This document shows, piece by piece, positions 27,990 to 35,550 of a stretch of DNA of 64,000 bases. A model generated the notes under the pieces. The model saw only the letters and a program-made list of their open reading frames with translations, was not told the DNA's origin and did no database searches. Position numbers and translations under genes: made by a program. The first letter of the stretch is position 1. Each line of letters starts with the position of its first letter. Source of the stretch: CAIOYC01 sp965277345 (GTDB taxonomy: Bacteria; Pseudomonadota; Alphaproteobacteria; Caulobacterales; Caulobacteraceae); the NCBI GenBank assembly GCA_965277345.1, contig CBDICI010000003.1, positions 496,001 to 560,000 of the forward strand. The letters are read 5' to 3'.

Positions 27990-29519
27990 CTATCTCGCGC
28001 CGTACATGGCCATCACGTCCCGCCGCATCTGCGCCTGGCTGTCGGGGCGGCTGTAGAACATGTGGCCGCCGGGATAGAGGTGGAGCTGCAATCGGCCGGG
28101 ATCGCCCTTCACCGTGGGGGGAATCTGGTCCACGGCGAGTTGCGAGACGAAGAACGGACAGGACAGGTCGTCATAGCCGTGCAGGATCAGCACCTTCATG
28201 CGCGGATCGACCGCGAGCGCATCGCGCAGGGCCGAGACAGACTCCGCTGTCTGCGCCCAGCCCGGCTCCCATAGCCGCCCGACGGTGTTGGAAAGCGCGT
28301 TGTAGCGCCCCGGCGCCTTCCACCCCACCACGCGGGTGTCGAAATCGACCATGGCCGAGGTGGTCGGGGCGATGATCTGGTCCAGGATGGGGTCGTTCAC
28401 CCGCTGGTCCGGCGCCCAGGGGAAGGGATCGGCGGCGGTCACGTTGGGATCGTACCAGCTGCCGAGCTTGCCGGTGTCGCGGTAGAGTTCGCGCAGGAAG
28501 GCCCGGCTGTCGATCCGCCCGCCCGAACGCCGCACGAAGGTGGGGTCGAGGCCGGTGTAGTCCGACACCCGCTTGACCATGCGGTCCAGCGCCACCGGGT
28601 CGTTCCAGCCGTTCATCAGCGTGGTGGCGTAGTCGGTGCGGGCATACTGCTCCACCTCGGCGATGGCCTCCGGCGTCAGCTTGCCGTGACGTTCCAGGTT
28701 GGAGGCGGTCATGGACGGCAGCAGCACCACCCACGGCATGGGCGAAAAGTCGCCCCCGCTCCACGACGCGGCGTCCAGGAACGGCGAGAGCATGGTGACG
28801 CCCGTGACGCCGACGCCGAGATCGGTTTGCAGGGTGTGGGCGATGCGCGGCACGCGGAACCCGCCATAGCTCTCGCCCACCAGGTATTTGGGCGAGGCCA
28901 TCCGCTCATTCTTCACCAGCCAGTCGAAGACGATGCGCGACAGGTAGTCGATATCGCCCTTGACGGTGAAGAAGTGCGGCTTGGCCTGATCGTCGGGCAA
29001 CAGCGAGCGGGAGAAACCGGTGCCCACCGGATCGATGAACACGAGGTCGGTGAAGTCGAGCCAGGCGCCGGGATTGTCGATCATGCCGGTGGCGTCCGAC
29101 GGGCTGTCGCCCATGGCGCCGAACTGCACGCGCTTGGGCCCGATGGCCCCGAGGTTGAGATAGACCGAGGCGGCGCCCGGCCCGCCGTTGAAGGCGAAGG
29201 TCACCGGCCGGCGCGGATCGCGCGGCCCGTCGAGCGTATAGGCGGTGTAGACCACCTCGGCGATCTTGCGGCCCTTGTCGTCCAGCACCGGCAGGGCGCC
29301 GACGCGGGCGGTGTAGTCCAGCGTCTTGCCGCTGAGGTGGGTCGCCTGCCGGGCGCTGGCCTCGGCCGGGAAGGCCGGCAGGTCGAGCAGGTCCGCGTCC
29401 TTCTTGTCGGACGCGGCGGCGGGGGCGGCGGTCTTTTGCGCCAGCGCGGGGGCGGCGATGAAACAAAGGGCGGCGGCGAGGGCGGCGGCGAGGGCTAGCG
29501 GCTTGAACAGCGGCGTCAT
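27990..29519 (-). CDS. Secreted S10-family serine carboxypeptidase
   Basis: A periplasmic or secreted serine carboxypeptidase of 509 residues. The signal peptide (about 1-30, ending PALAQK) has Ala-rich hydrophobic core. The alpha/beta-hydrolase triad is visible: Ser in VGESYGGFRVPRIA, Asp in HGYDDLSCPF and His in YPGGHMFYSRPDS. The oxyanion-hole FNGGPGAASVYLN (S10 NGGPG motif) is intact. ATG 29519 has GGAG upstream; a longer start at 29558 is less likely. S10 peptidases work at acid pH on C-terminal residues. The gene runs in the same direction as the TraB-like gene, 57 bases after it. Confidence 0.94.
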   Translation of the reverse strand: MTPLFKPLALAAALAAALCFIAAPALAQKTAAPAAASDKKDADLLDLPAFPAEASARQATHLSGKTLDYTARVGALPVLDDKGRKIAEVVYTAYTLDGPRDPRRPVTFAFNGGPGAASVYLNLGAIGPKRVQFGAMGDSPSDATGMIDNPGAWLDFTDLVFIDPVGTGFSRSLLPDDQAKPHFFTVKGDIDYLSRIVFDWLVKNERMASPKYLVGESYGGFRVPRIAHTLQTDLGVGVTGVTMLSPFLDAASWSGGDFSPMPWVVLLPSMTASNLERHGKLTPEAIAEVEQYARTDYATTLMNGWNDPVALDRMVKRVSDYTGLDPTFVRRSGGRIDSRAFLRELYRDTGKLGSWYDPNVTAADPFPWAPDQRVNDPILDQIIAPTTSAMVDFDTRVVGWKAPGRYNALSNTVGRLWEPGWAQTAESVSALRDALAVDPRMKVLILHGYDDLSCPFFVSQLAVDQIPPTVKGDPGRLQLHLYPGGHMFYSRPDSQAQMRRDVMAMYGAR

Positions 29520-29576
29520 GGAATCTCCGGAAGCGAACCGGACAAGCTTAAGCACCAATGCCGGGCGAAGGCGACC

Positions 29577-30545
29577 TCACTCGCGGGGCACGGTGATATC
29601 GGCGCCGTCCGCCTTCAGCCGGTCGAGCACGCCGTTGGCGTGAAGCAGCAGGCGCAGATCGACCACGGCGATGGTCCGCCCGCCCCGTTTCAGCGCCGCA
29701 TCTATGGAGCCGGCCGCATCGCGGGTGAGCTTGTCGATGAAGCCCTGCAGACCGGCGGTCCCGGCCAGGCAGGCGTTGACGCTGTCGACCCCAAGCTCGG
29801 CCTTCACCGCCTTGAGGTCGCCGTTGGCCCAGGCGTCCGCCAGCGGCCGCGCACGCGAGGCGTCGTGTTCCGTCTCGGTCAGTTCGGCATCCAGGCACGC
29901 GCGGTTGGCGGCGGCGTCCATCTTCGCCCCGGCGCGGAACAGGTCGATCACCGGAATGCCGCCCTCTTCGCGGGTGCGCAGGTGGTGCGCCTCCGCCAGC
30001 CGCTTGACCGTCGAACCCGGCTTGGCGCTGGACAGCCCCGCGGCCTTCTCGAAGTCGCCGGCGAGGGTCAGGCCGGCCAGGACCGGCTTCAACTTCTCAT
30101 AGCGCTTGGCGTCGGTCTTGGCCTGGAGACGCAGACTGTCGAAGCGGCGGCGCTGTTCCGGCGTGATCTCGTCCCACAGGGTCCGCCCGGCCGGCAGGCG
30201 GAAGTCGCCGGCGTGGAACAGGATATAGACCACGTCGAGCGGGCCGACCCGGCCGGTGGGCGGCAACAGCACCTCCTGCGCGCCGTCCATCAGCCGCTCC
30301 AGCCGATGGCTGTTCCACTCCAGCATGTGCGGCAGGGGGGACAGGGCGCCCATCACCACCACCTCGCCCGCGCCCCGGCGCACGGTCCACAGCGGCGGAC
30401 CGGGATAGCGTCCGACCACCTCCAGCTCCTGCACCACGGCGCTTTCATTGGGATCGGGGGCCGCGACCGGCGGTGAGGGCGCCAGCCCCATCAAGGCCAC
30501 GCACAACGGCGCGACCAACCAGGCGACGCGCCGGCTTCCCTTCAT
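29577..30545 (-). CDS. TraB/GumN-family protein, exported
   Basis: A 322-residue protein with a signal peptide (residues about 1-29) and a TraB/PrgY/GumN domain. The start of the domain, PPLWTVRRGAGEVVVMGALS, matches the PPLWKVsdgd...lLGTiH pattern of the family, but the conserved histidine of the GTIH motif is Ser here. The rest is helical and charged, with a Cys pair (NRACLDAE and VNACLAG). ATG 30545 has GAGGA upstream. TraB-fold proteins have been proposed to be metal-dependent peptidases; with the His missing this copy may be inactive. Function unknown. Confidence 0.75.
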   Translation of the reverse strand: MKGSRRVAWLVAPLCVALMGLAPSPPVAAPDPNESAVVQELEVVGRYPGPPLWTVRRGAGEVVVMGALSPLPHMLEWNSHRLERLMDGAQEVLLPPTGRVGPLDVVYILFHAGDFRLPAGRTLWDEITPEQRRRFDSLRLQAKTDAKRYEKLKPVLAGLTLAGDFEKAAGLSSAKPGSTVKRLAEAHHLRTREEGGIPVIDLFRAGAKMDAAANRACLDAELTETEHDASRARPLADAWANGDLKAVKAELGVDSVNACLAGTAGLQGFIDKLTRDAAGSIDAALKRGGRTIAVVDLRLLLHANGVLDRLKADGADITVPRE

Positions 30546-30600
30546 GGCGTCCTCGTATAGCATCCGCACGGCCTAATCAGGCCAGGATCGCGGCGAGCGC

Positions 30601-31038
30601 ATGACCCCTGAGCAGTTTTTTACCGGCGAGACCACGGGATTCGGCGTCGTGCGCAGTCGGCGCGGCAAGGTCCTGCGGCGCTTTACCCTGGAAATGCGGG
30701 GCGAGTGGTCGCCGGATCACCGCGCCCTGCACCTGGACGAGACCTACACCTATGTCGGCGGCGGTTCGTTCCAGCGTCGCTGGGCGATCCATACGGACGA
30801 GCAAGGCTTCATTCTGGGTCACGACGCGCTGGAAGTGGCGCGGCTGCGCGGGCGTCAGCGCGGGGCGGACTTTCGCATCGTGTTCGATCGGCGGAAACGC
30901 CCGCTCGGCCGGTTCGACCCGCCTCAGGTCGTCGATTTCATCGAAGCCGGACCGGGCCGGGCGATCCTGTTCGGCCGGGCCAGGCTGTTCGGGCTGACCA
31001 TCGCCACCATCCACGCGGCCTTGCGACGCCGGGACTGA
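30601..31038 (+). CDS. DUF3833-like lipocalin-type protein
   Basis: A 145-residue protein. The opening TPEQFFTGETTGFGVVRSRR and following VLRRFTLEMRGEW, HLDETYTYVGGG, FQRRWAIH resemble the DUF3833 family, whose members are mostly beta-strand and usually carry a lipoprotein signal; this one has none. A C-terminal hydrophobic stretch (RAILFGRARLFGLTIATI) is present. It stands alone between the TraB-like gene (divergent) and chorismate mutase (convergent). No function is known for the family. The assignment is by pattern memory and is moderate. Confidence 0.6.
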   Translation: MTPEQFFTGETTGFGVVRSRRGKVLRRFTLEMRGEWSPDHRALHLDETYTYVGGGSFQRRWAIHTDEQGFILGHDALEVARLRGRQRGADFRIVFDRRKRPLGRFDPPQVVDFIEAGPGRAILFGRARLFGLTIATIHAALRRRD

Positions 31039-31062
31039 CCGCCCATCGCCGGACCCGCGCCC

Positions 31063-31869
31063 TCACAGGTCGAAGGGCGTGGGCGCGGCGCCCACAACCC
31101 CGGCCAGCCGCCCCGGCGCGCCGGCGAGGCGGGGATCGTCGGCCTGCACATAGCCCGGCAGGCTGAACAGCCTAAGACCCCGCCCCTCGGCCAGGAGGTC
31201 CGCGGCCAGTCCCAGTCGGCCAAGCGCCTCGACGATGGCGTCCGCCGGGGTTGCGGCGTCGGTGATCCACAGGGTCTGGTCGGCGCCGGAGGGCTCGACC
31301 TCCACCTGCGCCACCGCCAAGGCCTGCGGCCGACCCCAGGCGTTCAGGCACGGCAGCACGGCGAAGGCGCGAAGCTTAGGTTCGGCCAGCAGCCGGGCCC
31401 AGGGCGCCAGGCCGTCCAGCGGCAGGACGCCCACGCCGCCCAAGGTCCTGGCGGCGGTCAGCGCGGCCTCGGGATGATCGACCATCGTCAGGGGCGGAGC
31501 GGCGCCGAAGCGGAGCCGCGCCAGCTCCGCCATGCGCGCCGGATCGCGCCCGCCGAACACGGTCAGGGCGAAGGGCCCCTGCGATTTCAGGCTCTCCGCC
31601 ATCAACTCGCGCCATAGCCGCACGATCAGCGCGGCCGAGGCGCCGGGGTGGGGCCGCGCCAGCAGGCGGCGCATGATCTCGGTCTCCCGCGCCGGGCGCA
31701 GGCCGAAAGGCTGGGGCGCATCGCCCGCCGCCGAACGCTTGGCCGCCGCCACCGCCGCCGCCAGACCGGCCCGTTCGTCGAGCAGGCGCAGCAGTTCGGT
31801 GTCGACCGTGTCGATCCGCGCGCGCACCGCGTCGAGCGTCATCGGCAACGATGTCGGCGTCTCGGCCAT
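31063..31869 (-). CDS. Chorismate mutase (AroQ-type) with long C-terminal domain
   Basis: Converts chorismate to prephenate in phenylalanine and tyrosine synthesis. The N-terminal 90 residues are an AroQ helical mutase: LDAVRARIDTVDTELLRLLD, a basic ALAKR-like AAVAAAKRSA and RPARETEIMRRLLAR. Residues about 100-268 form a second domain with prephenate-dehydratase-like beta-alpha elements (ALTVFGG, LTMVDHPEAAL, GVGVLPLDGLAPWARLL) but without the TRF catalytic motif, so it is probably a degenerate regulatory or substrate-binding domain. ATG 31869 is preferred. It diverges from ilvD. Confidence 0.85.
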   Translation of the reverse strand: MAETPTSLPMTLDAVRARIDTVDTELLRLLDERAGLAAAVAAAKRSAAGDAPQPFGLRPARETEIMRRLLARPHPGASAALIVRLWRELMAESLKSQGPFALTVFGGRDPARMAELARLRFGAAPPLTMVDHPEAALTAARTLGGVGVLPLDGLAPWARLLAEPKLRAFAVLPCLNAWGRPQALAVAQVEVEPSGADQTLWITDAATPADAIVEALGRLGLAADLLAEGRGLRLFSLPGYVQADDPRLAGAPGRLAGVVGAAPTPFDL

Positions 31870-31988
31870 CCGTCCCCCGTTCCGGTGGGCTGGCCTAAAG
31901 CCGCCGGCGCGCTCATGCAAGGTCGGGAATTGCGCCAGACGGTCCTATATGCTTCGTCCGCGCAAGATTTTCGCCGTGAGCGTCCACC

Positions 31989-33830
31989 ATGCCTGCCTAT
32001 CGTTCCCGCACCACCACCCACGGCCGCAATATGGCGGGTGCCCGCGGCCTGTGGCGCGCCACCGGGATGAAGGATGCGGACTTCGGCAAGCCGATCATCG
32101 CGGTCGCCAACTCCTTCACCCAGTTCGTGCCGGGTCACGTGCATCTGAAGGATCTCGGCCAACTGGTGGCGCGGGAGATCGAGCGCGCCGGGGGCGTGGC
32201 CAAGGAGTTCAACACCATCGCCGTGGACGACGGGATCGCCATGGGCCACGACGGTATGCTCTACAGCCTGCCCTCGCGCGAACTCATCGCGGACAGCGTG
32301 GAATATATGGTGGGCGCCCACTGCGCCGACGCGCTGGTCTGCATCTCCAACTGCGACAAGATCACGCCCGGCATGTTGATGGCGGCGCTCCGGCTCAACC
32401 TTCCCACCGTGTTCGTGTCCGGCGGTCCGATGGAGGCGGGCAAGGTGGTGTGGAAGGGCGAGACCCGCGCGGTGGATCTGGTGGACGCCATGGTGGCGGC
32501 CGCGGACGATGCCAATAGCGATAAGGAAGTGGACGCCATGGAGCGGGCCGCCTGCCCCACCTGCGGTTCGTGCTCGGGCATGTTCACCGCCAACTCCATG
32601 AACTGCCTGACCGAGGCGCTCGGCCTGTCGCTGCCCGGCAACGGCTCGGTGCTGGCCACCCATAAGGACCGCGAGCGGCTGTTCCGCGAGGCCGGTCACC
32701 TGATCGTCGATCTGGCGCGGCGCTGGTACGAGCAGGACGACGCCGCCGCCCTGCCCCGCACCATCGCCTCCAAGCCCGCCTTCGAGAACGCCATGACGCT
32801 GGATATCGCCATGGGCGGCTCCACCAACACGGTGCTGCACCTGCTGGCGGCCGCGCACGAGGCGGAGGTGGACTTCACCATGGCCGACATCGACCGCCTG
32901 TCGCGGATCACCCCCTGCCTCTGCAAGGTCGCCCCCTCCAAGGCCGATGTGCACATGGAGGACGTGCACCGGGCCGGCGGCGTCATGGCCATCCTCGGCG
33001 AACTCGATCGCGCAATGTTGATTGACCATGATCAACCCATGGTCCATTCGGCGACCATGGCGGAGGGGCTGGCCCGCTGGGATGTGTCACAATCCAACTC
33101 CGAGGCTGTGCATGAGTTTTTCCGCGCGGCGCCGGGGGGCGTGGCGACCCAGGTGGCGTTCTCCCAGGCGCGGCGCTGGGACGAGGTGGACCTGGACCGG
33201 ACGCATGGGGTGATCCGCGATGCGGCCCACGCCTTCAGCCAGGATGGCGGGCTGGCGGTGCTCACCGGCAACCTCGCCCCGGACGGATGCATCGTGAAGA
33301 CGGCCGGCGTGGACCCCTCCATCCTGATCTTCGCGGGCCCCGCCAAGGTCTATGAGAGCCAGGACGACGCGGTCTCCGCCATCCTTACCGGCAAGGTGAC
33401 CCCGGGCGATGTGGTGGTGATCCGCTACGAAGGCCCCAAGGGCGGCCCCGGGATGCAGGAGATGCTCTATCCCACCAGCTACCTGAAATCCAAGGGCCTG
33501 GGGGCGACCTGCGCCCTGCTCACCGACGGGCGGTTCTCCGGCGGCACCTCGGGCCTCTCCATCGGCCATGTCTCACCGGAGGCGGCGGAAGGCGGACCGA
33601 TCGCCCTGGTGCGGGACGGCGACCGGATCGAGATCGACATCCCCGCCCGCACCATCCGGCTCGCCGTGGCCGATATCGTCCTGGAGGCGCGCCGAGTCGA
33701 CCAGGCCGCGCGGGGCTGGAAGCCCGCCAGTCCCCGCCCGCGCAAGGTCTCTCCCGCCCTTCGCGCCTATGCCGCCCTCACCACCTCCGCCGCCAGGGGC
33801 GCGGTGCGCGATGTGAGCCAGGTGGAATGA
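31989..33830 (+). CDS. ilvD: Dihydroxy-acid dehydratase
   Basis: Third enzyme of valine and isoleucine synthesis, removing water from 2,3-dihydroxy acids with an iron-sulfur cluster. At 613 residues it is full length. Cluster cysteines are in VCISNCDKITPGM (Cys122) and CPTCGSCSGMFTANSM, and NSFTQFVPGHVHL and GGSTNTVLH are hallmark segments. Near the C-terminus LLTDGRFSGGTSGLSIGH carries the active-site serine region. The number of cysteines fits the [4Fe-4S] type. The stop overlaps the ATG of the next gene (ATGA). It is transcribed separately from ilvBNC. Confidence 0.97.
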   Translation: MPAYRSRTTTHGRNMAGARGLWRATGMKDADFGKPIIAVANSFTQFVPGHVHLKDLGQLVAREIERAGGVAKEFNTIAVDDGIAMGHDGMLYSLPSRELIADSVEYMVGAHCADALVCISNCDKITPGMLMAALRLNLPTVFVSGGPMEAGKVVWKGETRAVDLVDAMVAAADDANSDKEVDAMERAACPTCGSCSGMFTANSMNCLTEALGLSLPGNGSVLATHKDRERLFREAGHLIVDLARRWYEQDDAAALPRTIASKPAFENAMTLDIAMGGSTNTVLHLLAAAHEAEVDFTMADIDRLSRITPCLCKVAPSKADVHMEDVHRAGGVMAILGELDRAMLIDHDQPMVHSATMAEGLARWDVSQSNSEAVHEFFRAAPGGVATQVAFSQARRWDEVDLDRTHGVIRDAAHAFSQDGGLAVLTGNLAPDGCIVKTAGVDPSILIFAGPAKVYESQDDAVSAILTGKVTPGDVVVIRYEGPKGGPGMQEMLYPTSYLKSKGLGATCALLTDGRFSGGTSGLSIGHVSPEAAEGGPIALVRDGDRIEIDIPARTIRLAVADIVLEARRVDQAARGWKPASPRPRKVSPALRAYAALTTSAARGAVRDVSQVE

Positions 33831-34690
33831 CCGAAACGCGCCTGGTCAGGGCCAACGGCCTGACCTTCGCCGTCGATGTGGCCGGCGAGGGGGAGACGGT
33901 GGCGCTGTGCCTGCACGGCTTTCCCGAGGCGCGCCAGGCGTGGAGCCAGCAACTGCCCGCCCTGGCCGCGCTCGGCTGGCGGGCGGCGGCGCCCGACCTG
34001 CGCGGCTATGGCGACAGCGACCGGCCGGCTGGGCGTAAGCCCTATCGGCTCGACGCCCTGGTGGCGGATGTGGAGGCGCTGTTCGCCGCCCTGGGCGCCC
34101 GGCGCCGCATCCTGATCGCGCATGACTGGGGCGGGGTCATCGCCTGGCAGGTGGCGATCCGGCGCCCGGGTCTGCTGGACGGGCTGATCGTGATCAACGC
34201 ACCGCACCCCAAGATCTATCGCCGCCTGCTGGACAGTGGTCTCCGCCAGCGCCTGCGCTCGTGGTACGTGGGTTTTTTCCAACTGCCTAGGCTGCCGGAA
34301 CTGCAGTTGACGCTCGGTGCAGGCAAGGGGCTGGAGCGGGCGCTGACCGCCACTACCAGACACTTTCCGCCCGAACGGCTGGCGCTCTATCGCCGCAACG
34401 TCTGCAAGCCCGGCGCCGCGACGGCGATGATCAACTACTACCGGGCCAATGCCGCGGAACTGGGCTTTGGCCCGTTGCCCACCGGGCGGATCACCACGCC
34501 GACCCTTTTGGTCTGGGGGGAGAACGACCCCTATCTCGACCTCGCCCTGACCTTGGGTAACGAGGCGGTGGTGGAGGACTTCACCCTCCATCGCCTGCCC
34601 GGCGTCTCCCACTGGGTGCAGGAGGACGCCTCGCCGGAGCTGAACCGGGTGATCGCGGCGTGGGCGCGCGGAAAGGCGCTTGCGGTTTAG
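33827..34690 (+). CDS. Alpha/beta hydrolase, epoxide-hydrolase-like
   Basis: A 287-residue alpha/beta-fold hydrolase. The oxyanion-hole HGFPEARQAW, the LRGYGDSDRP segment and a nucleophile elbow HDWGGVIAWQ with Asp as nucleophile are typical of soluble epoxide hydrolases and haloalkane dehalogenases. The catalytic His is in LPGVSHWVQEDA. A cap domain lies between. It is translationally coupled to ilvD by ATGA, with no obvious pathway link. Its stop overlaps the convergent vapC stop by 3 bases. Substrate unknown. Confidence 0.9.
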   Translation: MTETRLVRANGLTFAVDVAGEGETVALCLHGFPEARQAWSQQLPALAALGWRAAAPDLRGYGDSDRPAGRKPYRLDALVADVEALFAALGARRRILIAHDWGGVIAWQVAIRRPGLLDGLIVINAPHPKIYRRLLDSGLRQRLRSWYVGFFQLPRLPELQLTLGAGKGLERALTATTRHFPPERLALYRRNVCKPGAATAMINYYRANAAELGFGPLPTGRITTPTLLVWGENDPYLDLALTLGNEAVVEDFTLHRLPGVSHWVQEDASPELNRVIAAWARGKALAV

Positions 34691-35082
34691 GCTATCAGCT
34701 CGATCCGCGCTTTGTGGCCACGCGCGGCCGCCAGACGGGCGTCACAAGTAATGAGCGGGGCATCCAACACCTCCGCCAAGGCGACATAGGCGGCGTCGTA
34801 GGCCGTCAAATTGTGGCGAAGCTCCCATGTGCGGGCCATGAGGCTCTGGTGCGGGTATCGCTCTATCTCAAGCCGGGCTAAGTCAGAAAGCGCTTGTTCG
34901 GCGCGCTTCGCCGTCGCCCACTGACCAAGGTTGTATCGTCTGAGCGTATGCAAGACTTCGAAGTCGATCAGGTGCGGCGCACATAGCAGGCCCCCGAACG
35001 ATTCCATGACCTCCGCCACGGCGTTCGCCCTTGGAAAGAGCAAAAGCAATTCGATGACGGCCGATGAGTCGACGACGATCAA
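34687..35082 (-). CDS. VapC-type PIN-domain toxin
   Basis: A PIN-domain ribonuclease toxin of 131 residues. Conserved acidic residues are in IVVDSSAVIE (Asp5), the Glu in IDFEVLHTL, the Asp pair region TAYDAAYVALAE and TCDARLA near the C-terminus, together forming a magnesium site. It starts at TTG 35082, which overlaps the antitoxin stop (TTGA), the normal antitoxin-toxin coupling. VapC toxins usually cleave tRNA or rRNA. The toxin looks intact. Confidence 0.9.
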   Translation of the reverse strand: MIVVDSSAVIELLLLFPRANAVAEVMESFGGLLCAPHLIDFEVLHTLRRYNLGQWATAKRAEQALSDLARLEIERYPHQSLMARTWELRHNLTAYDAAYVALAEVLDAPLITCDARLAAARGHKARIELIA

Positions 35083-35306
35083 ATTGGTCCGCGTAGTTCG
35101 CGGATAATGTCCGCGGGGCTTTCCGGCGCCTCCACGGGCGGCAGCTTACTCAGCCGTTCGCGCATCTCCTCCCACGTCGGTCGGTCCGCCAGCCTTTGCG
35201 CATCGCGGAGCAGATAGGCCGACAGCGACATTCCGTCCTTGGCGGCCTTCGCCTTGAGCTTCAGGTGAAGCTCGGGCGGCACATTGCGAATCTGGATCAT
35301 GCCCAT
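35079..35306 (-). CDS. VapB/FitA-type ribbon-helix-helix antitoxin
   Basis: A 75-residue antitoxin. The N-terminal ribbon-helix-helix IQIRNVPPELHLKLKAKAA then GMSLSAYLLRDA matches the FitA-like antitoxin group; the acidic and Pro-rich C-terminus would bind the PIN active site. Two starts are possible, ATG 35306 and ATG 35300; the first lies inside a perfect palindrome that is probably the operator. No clear ribosome site is present, so the mRNA may be nearly leaderless. The pair forms an autoregulated operon. Confidence 0.87.
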   Translation of the reverse strand: MGMIQIRNVPPELHLKLKAKAAKDGMSLSAYLLRDAQRLADRPTWEEMRERLSKLPPVEAPESPADIIRELRGPI

Positions 35307-35329
35307 GCGCAGAACATGTGCGCATGGGC
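35301..35329. promoter_or_regulatory. Perfect palindromic operator of the vapBC operon
   Basis: GCCCATGCGC (35301-35310) and GCGCATGGGC (35320-35329) are perfect 10-base inverted arms around a 9-base spacer that itself contains ACATGT. The palindrome covers the antitoxin start region and is the expected site for VapBC autorepression through the ribbon-helix-helix antitoxin. Confidence 0.8.
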
Positions 35330-35408
35330 ACTACATGTCAATCTAAGCCCACCTATGCCTTGACGCAAAATCCTGCCCGTGGCAAAGGTTCTGCAACCGT
35401 CCGGAGCA

Positions 35409-35459
35409 ATGATCTTGCGCATCACCCTAGTAATTCGTCGAGCGGCCGCCGTCGGGTGA
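35409..35459 (+). CDS. ilvL: ilvBNC leader peptide (attenuation)
   Basis: A 16-codon frame, MILRITLVIRRAAAVG, with a CCGGAG ribosome site just upstream. Six of its first nine codons encode Ile, Leu or Val, and three of them (CTA, GTA, ATT) are codons that genes here use rarely. It ends in TGA immediately before a stem-loop, and a terminator lies 32 bases beyond the stop. This is the design of branched-chain amino-acid attenuators, in which ribosome stalling on Ile/Leu/Val codons prevents termination. Attenuation of ilvBNC has been described in Caulobacter. Confidence 0.88.
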   Translation: MILRITLVIRRAAAVG

Positions 35460-35514
35460 CATTTGTCACGCGAACCGGTCGCTCGTGTCCAAGGCTCCTT
35501 CGGGAGCCTTTTTT
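35439..35514 (+). promoter_or_regulatory. Transcription attenuator with intrinsic terminator upstream of ilvB
   Basis: The terminator is AAGGCTCC (35491-35498), TTCG loop, GGAGCCTT (35503-35510) and TTTT to 35514. A competing long stem pairs 35439-35448 (inside the leader codons) with 35476-35485, about 10 base pairs including one G-T. A small hairpin GTGAC-ATTT-GTCAC (35456-35469) sits inside it at the leader stop. The ilvB ATG follows 36 bases later. The antiterminator pairing was not resolved by eye. Confidence 0.85.
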
Positions 35515-35550
35515 AATGGCCCAAACCCCGCCCGTATCCGAGACTCCTCG

